A DNA stretch of 64,000 nt from Quercus robur (Eukaryota > Streptophyta > Magnoliopsida > Fagales > Fagaceae): the NCBI RefSeq assembly GCF_932294415.1, contig NC_065535.1, positions 14,031,282 through 14,095,281 of the forward strand, written 5' to 3'. Made by a program: the position numbers and the translations under genes. The notes under the pieces were generated by a model. The model was not told the origin of the DNA and did not search any database. It saw nothing but the letters and a program-made list of their open reading frames with translations. Position 1 is the stretch's first letter. The number at the start of each line of letters is the position of its first letter. Below, one piece after another: positions 1 to 14,404 of this stretch.

Positions 1-2
1 TG

Positions 3-218
3 CGAGAGAATGAGATGAAAGAGGATAAGAGGAGGGAAGGTGCTCATCCAATGTCTTGCTTGCAAGTTTCAAGTGAGGTAGAAGGGGGTACAAAGGCATT
101 AGAGGTGCCAGAGGAGGTGAATATGCAAGTTAAGGTCAAGGAGAGACCGAATGGAGGAGGCGGAGCGACCGATCAAATGGAGCTCGAGGAAGGAGAAGCA
201 GCCGAGTATGTTGCCTGA
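3..218 (+). CDS. LINE ORF1 protein, C-terminal fragment
   Basis: This open frame runs in from the left edge and stops with TGA 29 bases before the LINE ORF2 start. The visible 71 residues are charged and rich in Glu, Lys and Gly, and end in an acidic stretch (MELEEGEAAEYVA). No zinc knuckle is visible in this part. In plant L1 elements ORF1 encodes the RNA-binding, gag-like protein, so the assignment rests on position rather than on a motif. The real start lies upstream of the window. Confidence 0.55.
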   Translation, partial: RENEMKEDKRREGAHPMSCLQVSSEVEGGTKALEVPEEVNMQVKVKERPNGGGGATDQMELEEGEAAEYVA

Positions 219-247
219 TGGAGTGTCTTTTCCGTTAATAATTATCC

Positions 248-3200
248 ATGAATATAGTAGTTTGGAACTGTAGGGGCGCTCTGAAGCCCAAATTTCAGAG
301 TCATGTGCAGGAGCTTGTTCGGTGTCATGATCCGACTTTGTTAGTGGTTATGGAGACCCGTGTGGGTGGCAATAGAGCTCGTGATGTAACTGATCGGCTC
401 CCATTTGACGGTGTTTTTCATGCTGAAACGATTGGCCGGAAAGGGGGGCTTTGGCTTCTCTGGTATTCAGATAGAGTGGAGGTGGAGCTGCTAGCTAGTT
501 CTGAACAAGAAATTCATGCTACAGTAAAGGTACGTACCTCTAATTCTAAATGGTTGCTCTCTGCTGTCTATGCTAGTCCTAGGAGTGCGGAGAGGAATAT
601 TTTGTGGAATAATTTGTCGAATGTAGCTGAGTTGCATAACATGCCGTGGGTTATTGCTGGGGATTTTAATGAAACTCTCTCTGGTGATGATAAGTTTGGA
701 GGTAATGTGGTTAGTTCAAACCGGTCTTTATTGTTTAAAGAATGCTTAGATAATTGTAATATGGTGGATTTAGGCTTCTCTGGCCCAAGGTTCACATGGA
801 CTAATCGAAGAAAAGTGCAAAATCTCATCCAAGAGAGAATCGACAGATTCTTTGTCAACCCGGAGTGGTGTGTCCTGTTTCCAGAAGCAAGAATAACACA
901 TCTCACTAGATGCCACTCCGATCATTGCCCGGTCCTTCTTGAAACTAAACCGCAGAACAGGGTGCGGCTAAACCGCCCTTTCAAGTTTCAAAAGTTCTGG
1001 CTGGCAGATATGTCCTTTCCCAGGGTGGTAGATCAGGCTTGGAATCAGTCTTCTCATCTTGAGGAAGCTATTAATAATTTTATGGTTAAGGCCAATGATT
1101 GGAATAGAGATCAGTTTGGGAATATTTTCTTTAAGAAAAATCGTATTCAAAGACGTTTGAATGGTGTTCAGCGGGCTATGGCCATTCGGCCTTCTAGTCC
1201 TCTGGTAGAGCTCGAGAATAACCTCCTCAAGGAGTTAGAGATTATTTTGAATCAAGAGCATGAGTTGTGGGCTCTTAAGTCTCGAGTAAACTGGATGGTC
1301 CAAGGGGATCGAAATACTGCATTCTACCACGTGTCGACGCTAGTGAGAAGGAACAGAAATCGTATTACTGCTATTAAAAATAGTGTAGGTGACTGGATTA
1401 ACGACGAGGAAGAGGTGATGGGGTTTATTCGGAATGGCTTCTGTGATATATACTCAACTTCCCATTCTTACTCTCTTAGAGATGTAAGTCATGACACAAG
1501 GAGGCTAGCCTGCCTTTCTAATGAGGAAAAGGACAGCTTGAGTCAGAGGGTAACAATTGAGGAGATAGAGGCTGGATTATGGTCTCTCAAAGCTAATAAA
1601 GCCCCTGGCCCAGATGGGCTTCATGCGGGTTTTTTTCAACATTTCTGGCCAGTGGTTGGGGGATCTGTGATTCAAGAAGTCAAGAATATCTTTGAAACGA
1701 GAACTATGCCAGAGTATCTTAATAGGACTCACATAGTCCTTATCCCAAAAATCCAAGGTCCGGAAACTTTGGGGAACTATAGGCCTATAAGCTTATGTAA
1801 TACGGTGTACAAAATAGTTACGAAGATTATTGTGGCTCGTTTGAGACCGTATTTGGATAAGCTGGTGTCTCCTCTCCAAACGGCTTTTGTCCCTGGTAGA
1901 AAAGGGATTGACAATGCTGTTATAGTTCAAGAGCTCATTCATTCGATCAGTAAGAAAAAGGGAGGTTCGGGGTATATGGCAGTGAAAATAGACCTGGAGA
2001 AGGCCTATGATAAGCTTGAGTGGAGTTTTATTCGTGATGTGCTTGTGAAGATAAATTTGCCTCAGAAATTAATAGATCTTATTCTGAGCTGTGTTAGCTC
2101 CAGCTCTTCTTCTATTTTATTTAATGGGGGGAGTCTTGAACCCTTTCTTCCTACAAGGGGTATAAGGCAGGGAGACCCCTTGTCTCCTTATTTATTTATT
2201 CTTTGCATGGAATATTTGGGGCAGCTTATAGAGGAAAGATGTGGTCAGAAGCTTTGGGTTCCGGTTAAATCTTCCCAAGGTGGCATAGCCTTCTCTCATC
2301 TTATGTTTGCGGACGACATTGTTCTCTTTGCTAAGGCTGACCATATGAATTGCACAACCATCAGAGAGGTGTTAGAGGAGTTTTGTAGTGAAACGGGTCA
2401 AACCATTAGTGCAGCCAAATCTTGAGTTTATTTTTCTCCAAATGTGAACAGAGAAACGAGGGAGGCCTTTTGTGACACTCTGGGTTTTGCCTCCACTCCC
2501 AATCTTGGTAAGTATCTAGGTATTCCTATCAAGCACCCTGGCTCTTCTTCACAAGACTATAACTTCATTTTGGATAGAGTGAAGAATAAACTAGCGGGTT
2601 GGAAGGCTAAGCTTCTTTCTCCAGCGGGTCGGGCTGTGCTCATTCAGGCCTCTTCCTCTACCATCCCTGCTTATGTGATGCAGTGCAGCCTTTTGCCGAA
2701 CAGAGTTCTAGAGGGTATTGATCGGGTAAACAGAAATTTTTTGTGGGGCTCGACAGATTCGGTGAGGAAAGTTCACTGGGTTGGTTGGGGGAAAGTGACC
2801 CAACCAAAAAGTGAAGGCGGTCTTGGGCTGCAAAGTGCTAGGGGGAGGAACAAGGCTCTGCTAACAAAGTTAAATTGGAGGTTCCAAACGGAAGAGGAGA
2901 GTTTATGGGCGCGAGTACTTAAAGCTAAGTATTGTTCGAATAGAAGAATTAACTCTAGGAACTCAAGCATCTTGCCAAGGTCCCAAATATGGAGAGGGAT
3001 GAATAAGGGGGCAGATTTATTCCAACAAGGTGTTAGGTGGGTGATTGGAAAAGATAGTAACTTGAGCTTTTGGTATGATGCCTGGTCAAAGAAGGGATCT
3101 CTAAGGCAGCAAGTTTATGGCCCTCTGCCTCTGGGGGTTTCGGAGTGGAAGGTGAAGGATATAGCTACACCGGGGGGGTGGAGATGGGACCTTATTCCCT

Positions 3201-4378
3201 TTGAGCTCCCTACCTCTATTAAGCTGGAAATTCAAGCAATTCCGTATGCTTTAGCTTCTTCCAGTAGAGATAAATTAATGTGGGCAGACTCCCCTCGTGG
3301 AGATTTTAGTTTAAGCAGTGCTTATAGGATGGCTAATGGTTTGAGTCAAAACTTAGTCTTTGGCGGAAATTGGATTTGGAAACTTCAAACTCTTCCAAAG
3401 ATTCAATTTTTTCTCTGGAAGTGTGCCCATAATAGCATTGGAGTTAATGGCTGTTTGTCTGCTAGGGGATTGGAGGTGGATTCTCGCTGTCCTCGGTGTT
3501 TGAAAGAAACAGAAACTATTATTCATGCTCTCCGAAACTGTGAAGTGGTGAAACCGGTGTGGGATGAGTTGGGTGCAATGGGTATTGACAGAGAATTCTT
3601 TGTTTCAAATTTGGATAATTGGATGGCCACCAATGGTAAGTATGATAAAGCGTCGAATGACAATCATCCCCCTTGGAATATAATTTTTTCATTTGCTGTG
3701 TGGGCTATTTGGAATAGTAGGAACCAATTTGTCTTCAGCAATCATTCTCAGAATCCTCATATGGCTGAAGACATAATGAGCAAAGCGGTAGAATTTTTCT
3801 TCTGCTCCTATTCGAAGAAAGGTAAACCTCTCACAGTGGTAAAACAAGTCCATTGGAGCAAACCGGATCAGGGGTGGATGAAGTTAAATACTGATGGTTC
3901 TTCGTTGGGAAACTCGGGTCTAGCTGGTGGAGGTGGTGTTATTCGAGACTGGACTGGCAGGTGGATAGTGGGGTTTTCCAGAAAAATTGGTATAGCAACG
4001 AGTTTAATGGCTGAGCTGTGGGCGATTCGGGATGGTTTGATGCTCTGCGTAGATCGGAATTTGGTTATGGTGGAGATTGAGTTGGATGCGAAATCTGTGG
4101 TGGACATGTTACGGAACTCCAATTACACTAATAACTCGCTTTCTCCTATCATTGAGGACTGCAGGAAGCTGATATCCATGATCCCTCATATCAGGATAAA
4201 ACATTGTTATCGTGAAGCCAATGGAAGTGCGGACTACCTGGCAAGGAAAGGCACGGATCAAGAGCAGAGTTTCATTGTTATGGATAATCCTCCTGAGGAT
4301 ATGGCTGCTATTGTTGAATCTGATCTCTTTGGGGTTGGGGTGGCCAGGCGTTGTCCTGAGCTGGCTGTAGTTTCTTAG
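248..4378 (+). pseudogene. LINE ORF2: endonuclease / reverse transcriptase / RNase H, one nonsense codon
   Basis: ORF2 makes the nicking endonuclease and reverse transcriptase for target-primed reverse transcription in the nucleus. The start MNIVVWNCRG and the motif VIAGDFNE mark the APE-type endonuclease (about residues 1-230). The reverse transcriptase follows, with NYRPISLCN, KIDLEKAYDKLEW, GIRQGDPLSPYLF and the catalytic MFADDIVLF. After the break come a zf-RVT region with CPRC and an RNase H domain (LNTDGSS, AELWAI, LDAKSVV). The two open halves, 248-2425 and 2444-4378, are in the same frame. Only TGA at 2423-2425 separates them, in a context (TCT TGA GTT) that fits CGA to TGA by CpG deamination. 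Without it the frame would be about 1376 codons, a normal length for plant L1 ORF2. The family call is firm. That this copy is inactive is an inference. Confidence 0.95.
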
Positions 4379-4403
4379 TTTTCTTTCTGTATTTCCCTTT
4401 AAC

Positions 4404-4404
<1 letters not shown>

Positions 4405-4447
<43 letters not shown>
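4405..4447 (+). repeat. Poly(A) tail of the LINE (43 A)
   Basis: This is an uninterrupted A tract, 26 bases after the ORF2 stop. It marks the 3' end of the LINE. Confidence 0.95.
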
Positions 4448-4449
<2 letters not shown>

Positions 4450-5390
4450 AATTACAGATATATAACAAGCAATAGCACCACAAACTGAGGAAAGATGATG
4501 GTTGTGGTTTGTATGTGTAATGAAAGAGATGCTTACTATTGAATTCCAAAAAAAATAAAAAATAAAAAATAAAATAAAATAAACTATTCGAACTAGAGGC
4601 CTCTTTTCTGTAAGTGTATGGAATATAATGCTAAAAACAGTTTAGGTGGATGTTATTTTTTGTTTTGGTTTAGGTTTAGGTTGTTGACGTCATGTGAGAC
4701 TCGTTGCTTTGGCTTATCATGACACATAGATTGTAGGCTTTCCTAGTTCTGAAGTTCAAACTCAAATAGAATCAACTGACAAGTAATTATTGGTTCCACT
4801 AGCTTGTATAATTGCTGTCCAGTGGCATTCCAAAAAAGACAGCTGATGACCCTAAAACATGTTTATGAGTCACCATTGAATTCTACATGGTGATCATTAA
4901 AAGAATCACTCTGTTCCTCTGTTTCATGACACAGATTTGTAGACATTTCTAGTTCTTAAGTACACACTAAAAGAATCAACTGACATCTCCTTCAGATGAA
5001 AAATAATCAGCCAAAACTCATTAGAAACACAAACACCCAATTAAAATTAATTTGGATGTTGCAGCATACATTATGAGCTCCCCATATATATGATATATTC
5101 ATAAAATTTTGGTAACATTCAAAACATTAGAATTCTATATTTCTTAAGAACTTCAAAACATATTTACATGCCGTTTTTACCATCAGGTTCATCACTGTGA
5201 CTATATTCTTAAAAAAAAAAGTTCATCTTGTGACTAATGTCTTCTCTATGCCATTGCCTTTATATACAGACTCAAATTAGAACAGGCAAGAAATGTGGAA
5301 GTCACTGCATCTACAATCAAACACAGAACTTAAGAGAAACTAATATTAAAGAACAAAGATCTTAAAGAATTCATTATGGTAGACTGTCGC
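4448..5390. other. Intergenic, no gene seen
   Basis: AT-rich sequence between the LINE tail and the 3' end of the peroxidase gene. It contains short A-rich tracts (4549-4583). I see no coding potential, tRNA or clear repeat ends. It should include the peroxidase 3' UTR just below 5391 on the minus strand. Confidence 0.6.
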
Positions 5391-7855
<2,465 letters not shown>

Positions 7856-7969
7856 TTTTCTTTCTCTTCGAGGTGAAAGAGAGAGAGAAGGAAGGAGAAA
7901 GAGCGGGAAAAAGGAGCTATGGAAGTTGGGAATGAAATGGAAAGTGATTCAGGTGACACACACCTCGCC

Positions 7970-7977
7970 TTATAAAG
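7970..7977 (-). promoter_or_regulatory. Probable TATA box of the peroxidase gene
   Basis: On the minus strand the sequence reads CCTTTATAAGG about 115 bases upstream of the start codon. A CT-rich stretch (7860-7915), typical of plant 5' UTRs, lies between. Confidence 0.6.
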
Positions 7978-8119
7978 GAATCTGTGGAATGACGAATTTG
8001 ACCTTAAAGTATTTGTGAAAAATAGGTAATGCCACTTGTAATATTTTAATAACATTTTCCTAACACATTTTAAGCGGTAAGTTATCATAGCTTGTTATGA
8101 ATGCGCAAAAATATAATTT

Positions 8120-8965
8120 AAGTGTGTAAATTTAAATTAGAATTAATAATAACTTATTACTTATCATAAGGTACGGATGTTATAAATTATAACTCTTTTA
8201 ATAAAAAAAAAAAAAAAAAAAAAAACCCATCATTTGTTATAAAAATTCATTATCAAAAAGACCTCAGATGGCCCAGAACCAAACTTCCTTGTCATTTTGG
8301 TCCATACAAGGCTGCATGGGATTAACGCCCATAGTAGAGTTGGACCGATGAGAATGGCTAGCCCATGGGAGAGCTAAGACCATGAGAATCAGGCTTGAAT
8401 AATTGGGCTACACCCATAGGCCTAAGCAATTAAGGAAAGTTGGGGCCACGTGAGATCGTCTTTATTAAGCCGAGGCCTACTTTACAGGTTTGGTTTTTAA
8501 ATTATGGGTCCGGTTAATATGTGTCCTAAGAGCACACATTAAACTATATATTTTTGGAAAAAATTTCTCAAAAATTAAAAAAGTTGTTAATGCTTTTTCA
8601 ATTAAGAAATTTTTTTTTTCAAAAATAAAAAATATTGTATACCCTTAAAGTACACATTAATAAAATCCTTAAATTATTCCTTCAATACAATTACTCTCAG
8701 CTGTGGCATTCTGGTCCCACATCAACAACCCTCTGTCTCAACTCTCAAGTAAAGGATAAAGTTTTTTCAAAAAAAGAAAAAGAAAAAGAAAAAGTAAAGG
8801 ATAAAGTGGGAGAGGATGAATAAATCATACCTTTTTGAATGGTCGAAAACGAAACAAGAATACACATATCAAACGCACACAAAGAGTGTGTTAAAACTTA
8901 AAAGAGACAAAAAAAGCAAGCAAGCGAAACCCCAAACCCCCAAAGCTACCAAACTTCCCATTCCA
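8120..8965. other. GST copy 1 upstream region
   Basis: No gene. This is promoter and 5' UTR sequence of the GST, shared with block 2 (52105-52661), with an A tract at 8202-8224. The region contains tandem AAAAAG units at about 8770-8795. I see no convincing TATA box. Confidence 0.5.
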
Positions 8966-9839
8966 ATGGCGATTCCTGTTAAAGTGTACGGACCACCCAT
9001 GTCCACAGCTGTCTCCAGGGTCCTAGCTTGTCTCTATGAGAAAAATGTCGAGTTCGAGCTCATCTCCATTAACATGTCCAAGGGCGAGCACAAGAAGCCT
9101 GAGTTCCTCAAGCTCCAGGTACTTTTACAATTACATTCACACAATTCTCTCTCTCTTTTCGACAAATTAGCTATATATAATTCTGAATAACTCTTATATA
9201 TACATGGTCCTGATAGTGATAATGTTACAGCCCTTTGGCCAAGTACCAGCATTTGAAGATGAGGGTATCTCCATCTTTGGTAAATTTATACCCGCAATTT
9301 CATCATTTTCATTCATTCCCTTTTCTGGGTTTCTCTCTGTTTGCAACTCCATATTATAAAATAGAATTTGTGTGTGAGTAATAGAGTCTCGAGCGATATG
9401 CCGCTACGTTTGTGACAAGTACGCGGACAAAGGAAACAAAGGACTATACGGAACAAACCCACTGGCAAAAGCATCCATAGATCAGTGGATAGAAGCAGAA
9501 GGGCAGAGCTTCAATCCACCAAGCTCAACGCTGGTGTTTCAGCTCGCATTCGCGCCTCGAATGAATATCAAGCAAGACAAAGTAGTGATCAGGCAGAACG
9601 AAGAGAAGCTGTCGAAAGTGCTTGACATCTACGAAAAGAGGCTCGGGGAGGCTAGGTTCTTGGCTGGGGATGAATTTTCTTTGGCTGATCTTTCACACTT
9701 GCCCAACACTCAGTACTTGGTCAGTGGCACTGATAAGGGCAATTTGTTCACTTCGAGGGAAAATGTGGGGAGATGGTGGGACGAGATATCGAGCCGAGAC
9801 TCTTGGAAGAAGGTGGTTGATATGCAGAAGGGTGCTTAG
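8966..9839 (+). CDS. Phi-class glutathione S-transferase, 3 exons, intact
   Basis: Cytosolic enzyme that conjugates glutathione to electrophiles. Exons are 8966-9118, 9231-9279 and 9385-9839, giving 218 residues. The three-exon layout with a 49-base middle exon is the hallmark of plant phi GSTs. The start MAIPVKVYGPPMSTAVSRVL carries the Ser region of the active site. PFGQVPAFEDEGISIFESRAI is the glutathione-binding stretch (VPAF, ES), split by intron 2. The C-terminal helical domain includes EARFLAGDEFSLADLSH and ends VVDMQKGA. The in-frame ATG at 8966 is preferred because family members start a few residues before the first beta strand. This is the only intact one of three copies in the window. 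The others, at 52662 and 56632, are broken. Confidence 0.95.
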
Positions 9840-10158
9840 AAAATTTGGTTGGCATTTCTTGAATAAATTGCTTCAATCCGGAGAATTTATTTTCTCCCCC
9901 TTTTTTCCTAGTTTTTTGGCTGAGTCCAAAGAGATCAATGAGATTTTGATCTCTCTATGTGTAATCTTTCAATTTCAGAACACTTAAAAGGGAAATTCAA
10001 TAATTTTCTACTAGTAATATATACTCTAGCCTTTGCAATAAGTTTGTTAAAATAGGATCTTATAATCAGTAAAAGGGTTTTTAATTTAGGTAGGATTAAA
10101 AATAGGGTTTAGGAAAGTTTTAACATCACTTTATAGAAAATGAAAAAAGTTGTCAAAA

Positions 10159-10190
<32 letters not shown>

Positions 10191-10279
10191 CCTTTTTCCA
10201 TAAAAACTTTCTTTAACTGAATTCTTAATCAGTGCCCTAAGGGCATTCGTTAGCATTTTCCTTAAAAATATTAACATTA
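9840..10279. other. GST copy 1 3' flank
   Basis: 3' UTR and flank shared with blocks 2 and 3. Relative to those copies it holds an extra AT-rich stretch (about 10100-10265) that repeats the local words TTAAAAATA and GGGTTT. No gene. Confidence 0.5.
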
Positions 10280-10404
10280 GAGCATCCACATCAGTGAGTG
10301 GAAACTCTTTGTATAATAGAAAAAACTACCATTTTTACACATTTTGAAGCAAAATTGCTCTACATCAGTACTTCCAAAATCTTGTATAATCATGTATATT
10401 TATC

Positions 10405-10452
10405 CACGAGCTACAGTAACCGTGAATATATACACGGTTACTGTAGCTCGTG
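10405..10452. repeat. Perfect 20-bp inverted repeat, 8-base loop
   Basis: The left arm is 10405-10424, the loop AATATATA is 10425-10432 and the right arm is 10433-10452. The arms are exact reverse complements, beginning CACGAGCTACAG. It lies inside the Harbinger-like element. Confidence 0.95.
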
Positions 10453-10629
10453 TATACAATATTTTAATAATTTCTGGTTCGCTCGTTTTTTTCTCTCTCT
10501 TCTCCATCTGCACAACTAACCATCCCTCATCATGTTCTTTCTTCCTCTGATACACACTCCCACAGACACAAAATCAAAAATCAACTACAAACATAAAAAA
10601 TCAACCACAAAATCAACAACAAAATCAAC

Positions 10630-10860
10630 CACTAGAACAAAATCGTTTGATCGGTGATTGTGGATCGTGGATTGGAGAGGCGATTTGGATCGGTGATGTG
10701 GATCGGTGTTGATGGAGATCGGTGATGGGTTGACGGAGATCGGTGTTGATGGAGATCGGTTTTAATGGAGATCGGTGTTGATGGAGTGCTTGTGATGGTG
10801 CTTCTGGGTTGACGGAGATCGGTGGATTGGAGGGTGTTGTGGTGCTTGTGATGGCTGTGG
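10630..10860. repeat. Degenerate tandem repeat of GATCGGTGTTGATGGA units
   Basis: About ten copies of GGAGATCGGTG or GATCGGTGTTGATGG with small variation, inside the Harbinger-like element. Confidence 0.75.
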
Positions 10861-10876
10861 TGTTGATAGAGTCCTT

Positions 10877-11096
10877 GCTCTGGTGCCTCTGGGTTTTGAC
10901 CGTGAGAGAAAGAAGAAGAAAGAAGGAGAAGAAAAGAAAGAGGAAACGGCAGAGATAAAAGAAAAATAAAGAAAGAAGAAAGAAAAGCTCTGGTGCCTCT
11001 GGGTTTTGACCGTGAGAGAAAGAAGAAGAAAGAAGGGGAAGAAAAGAAAGAGGAAACGGCAGAGATAAAAGAAAAAGAAAGAAAGAAGAAAGAAAA
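10877..11096. repeat. Two tandem copies of a 110-bp unit
   Basis: Units at 10877-10986 and 10987-11096 both begin GCTCTGGTGCCTCTGGG and continue into a GAAAGAAG-rich purine tract. They are nearly identical, which implies a recent duplication inside the DNA element. Confidence 0.9.
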
Positions 11097-12775
11097 GGAT
11101 GTATTGGAAAAAGAAACGGTAGGAAAAATAATATTAAAAAAAGAATATAAAAATATTATTTATATAAAATATAGTGTATAATAGATGAACTGATGTGGGT
11201 GTTTTGTAAAAATAGATGTGTAAAATAGAAAAGGTAGCTTTTTCAGTGTAAAATAGATGATAAATTTACACGAGCTAATGTGAATGCTCTTATACTTTAA
11301 AAATGAAAATTTACCAATAATAATGATGTATTTTTCTAATTTAATTTTTTTTACACTATTCAAGATTGTTTCCTTCAATTAATGCAATAATGGATGTACA
11401 AACACAAACATAATATAATAGAGTGGAAATCATAATATCTTGTTTCTTATTCTTTAGAAAATGAGTTTTTAATCACTAAATAGTAAATAGAACCTCAAAT
11501 AAGCCACAAGGCACAATCGTGATAAATCTTGTTCAACTGGAACAACTTTTTGGTACTATATCTTATGTAATATAATGTGAGGACCAAATTGAGGTTGAAC
11601 AGTTTTGATTGAGTAAGGAGCATGAGCAAAGGATGAGGTCTCAAATGAGAAGTTCTGCAAAATGAGTGGCAAAGCCATCTTGGTCTCTATTAGAGCAAAG
11701 TTTTGACCAATGCATATCCTAGGACCCCCACCAAATGGGAAGAATGATGCTTGGCCCTTTGTTGCCTTTGAAATGCCTTCTGAAAATCTCTCTGGATTAA
11801 ACTGTTTTGCATCTCACCCCACAGTTCATAATAATGGTGGACTAGGATTGTTGGTATAACAATCTCCACTCCAACTAGTATTATCAAATTTCCCAGCTTG
11901 GTTTCCTTGTGAACTATTCGAAGTAGCAAAGTTCCTGGTGGGTATAACCTCAGAGCCTCATTCAATATCATGGTTACCTATGTCATGGATAACCAACTAT
12001 TACCAAAGTGCATTTTTTAGAGAATTTAGTAAAATAAAATAAAATAAGTTCATTAAATTTTCCTCTTGAAGAGTATATGAGAGATTTTGAAGCTCATTTA
12101 TGATAGATAAAATTTGAAACAAGATTTATTACTCAATCTACAAACCTAATAAAATTTGAGGTTTGCACTCAAATCAGTGGTCTATAGATTATACTACCAT
12201 GTACCAACTCTAACAAAAAATGAGTATGCTGACTATCATGAGCTCAATAGAAAATGGCTTTTACTCAATCAATTAACAAATATTAACATGAATTTTCATG
12301 GATGTGAATATTTCAACTTCAAAAGACATTACATATAAATTTTATAGGAAAATAAAGAAAAATTAGAATCTTTAGGGAATACTTACAATTTTAAGATGAT
12401 TTAACCCATCAAAGTCAGGTTTGTTCTTACCAAAGACTTGCAAAAACTCTTCTCTTGCACGAGCATGCCAATTTGGATACTTACTCAACAAAACCATTGT
12501 CCAAACAAGTAAAACCGAGGTTGTCTCTTCCCCAGCAAAGTAGAAAACCTTAAATTCCTAAATTACATCCTTAATACTCATTCCGACACTCTTCTTGTTA
12601 CCAAATTCCTTAATCTCTCTAGAATTCAATTCCATAAGTATGCCTAATAAGTCATCATTTCTGCCTTTGTCAACCTTCTTCCTTTTGTTAATGATTCCCA
12701 TTAGTAAGTCTCGTACTTCTCTTTCAATTTCCTTCATCCTCCTGGATGTCTTAGTTAGTAAAAACCTGCATGCAT

Positions 12776-13403
12776 AAATATTAGCTATTAGTAAATTGTG
12801 AAGATTGAAAACACAGAAACAAAAATTGTATTAATTATAATGTGATGATCTTTGTTAATTTTTGTGTTTGATGAGATGTTCAGGAAAGTAGGTTATAACC
12901 AATTTCCTTTCTAAATAAACAGTAAAATTTGGAATTTTATTTTTCATTGGAGGCACGGTTTTAAAAACCGAACAGGACCGACTGGTTCAACTAGGAACCA
13001 GAATCAATCCTATCCGGTAAAATCACCCAAAATTGGTCAAAAGCCGAGTTAAACTAAGAACTGGGGCCAAAATCAATTTTTTGACCACACCAATTTTTAA
13101 AACCATGATTAGACTTCAGATGCATGAGAATTTTTATTTGGAAGGTGGGTGAAGCAAAAGTTGAAATTCATTGAAAGCTTGTTATATTAAAAAATAGCAC
13201 ATTCCTATAAATTTTTTTTTTAAAAAAAAACACATATATTTTTAATAGATACGATAGAATTTCAACCTATATAACATATAAACTAAATTGTAATTGGTTA
13301 ATCCTATCTCAATAAAAATCAAATTTGACTTCTTTTTTTTTTTTTTTGGTTGGGTAAGAAACCAAACTTGACTAAATTTCAAAGTTGAATGTTTAATTTC
13401 TAC
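12776..13403 (-). other. Intron 3 of CYP72A copy A
   Basis: AT-rich, no gene. The same intron is present in copy C (61939-62583) and, truncated, in copy B (56046-56590). Poly(T) or poly(A) runs at 13208-13230 and 13332-13347. Confidence 0.7.
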
Positions 13404-13614
13404 CTTAGTCCTGGAAAGTATACAGATTGTCCTACTTTTACAATGAGTTATGCTTGCTCTTTTTAGAGTTGAAATATTCTTCTTCCTTCTTTATAGCTAC
13501 GTCCAAATGTTGTTCTTGAAATCACATTGCTTGACAACTTTTCAAGAGAAGGCATTACGTCTAACTCACAGAATCCATCTTCAGAGATCAGCCTCTCCTA
13601 TTGGCTAATCATAT

Positions 13615-14404
13615 TGTTGGGTTAAAATGAATTGACCTCTTGTAAATTAATTAATTAATTACCCAAGTTAATTAATTATGTTCAATTACATGCAATAGCG
13701 TGGTAGCACAAACAAATCACTGATTATACTAAATGCAACAGAAAATAAATTTGACACAATTGATTTGTTTACAAATGGGGAAAACCACCGAGGCAAAACC
13801 CCACCGGGTGATTTTAAGATCACCACTACCAAGAATCCACTATTATCAATCACAAGCGGTTACAAGTATAAGGAATCTTACCAAACCCTTTGGCCTATCC
13901 CGAATTACCAACCTACAGTTGAACCCTTATCCCAATACCCAATTGGACTTGTATTGTAGCGACAATCTTTTCGTTCAATGCACGAATCCCAGTACATGAC
14001 TACCTCCAGCAACTTGAAGAGGTTGTTTCCTGCAAAATTCTTTAGTTCATCAGCAATGAAGATCAGGAAGCTCCTTGGTCACAAAACTCTTGGCGTAAAG
14101 ACGCAATAGCTTCTTCAGAGAGAATAATGAACTAGGTCACTATCTGCATGCATTCTCCATGTATGACGGCCTTTAAAATAAGCCATATATATGTCTACAG
14201 TTGTGAGAAAAGAAATCCAACATATACACATCAACTTGGGCCAAAAATCATATCTGAAAATTCTGATTCCATATGTCTCGACAAAAACAGCTTGTGTCGA
14301 GTTTCGACTTTAAATCTCGATAGAAGTCTTTCTGTCAAGATTGTTGTTGAGCTTTAATGAACAGCTCTTCTTCACTTGTTTCTTAGTCAAATCTTCATGA
14401 CTTT
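13615..14404 (-). repeat. Element 1 left (3') LTR, first part
   Basis: Matches 43316 onward in the right LTR. It is interrupted at 14404 by element 2 and resumes at 25205. Confidence 0.92.

Larger units (their letters stand above)
1..4447 (+). mobile_element. L1-like non-LTR retrotransposon (LINE), 5' end outside window
   Basis: The order is the end of ORF1, a 29-base gap, a long ORF2 (endonuclease, reverse transcriptase, zinc-finger region, RNase H), a 26-base 3' UTR and a pure poly(A) tail. This is the normal layout of plant L1 elements that carry a C-terminal RNase H. The very short 3' UTR and long unbroken A tract point to a recent insertion. The 5' end is off the window, so the target-site duplication cannot be tested. 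Confidence 0.95.
10280..11289. mobile_element. Harbinger-like non-autonomous DNA element, TTA duplication
   Basis: The ends are inverted: GAGCATCCACATCAG at the left, and the reverse complement of the right end reads GAGCATTCACATTAGC. It is flanked by TTA at 10277-10279 and 11290-11292. Block 3 has the empty site (AACATTATACTTT at about 58930), so the insertion is exact. A 3-bp TTA duplication with GAGCATC-type ends fits PIF/Harbinger. It encodes no transposase. The inside holds a perfect hairpin, GATCGGTG-type tandem repeats and a purine-rich duplication. Confidence 0.85.
8120..13614. repeat. Duplication block 1: GST copy 1 + CYP72A copy A (3' part)
   Basis: Sequence from about 8120 to 13614 matches 52105-56590 (block 2) and 56591-62800 (block 3) in the same order: GST promoter, GST on plus, P450 exons on minus. 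The match resumes at 44350 after the nested insertion and runs on to about 45540, which equals 62800-64000. Identity is high enough to align by eye through introns and flanks. Confidence 0.9.

Noticed and set aside
4109-4549. Minus-strand frame across the LINE tail
   Set aside because: It is an antisense shadow of ORF2 running through the poly(A) tract (poly-Phe).
11690-11971. 93-codon minus frame in P450 copy A as a separate small gene
   Set aside because: It is exon 5 of the pseudogene read past a one-base deletion. The heme region continues in another frame.
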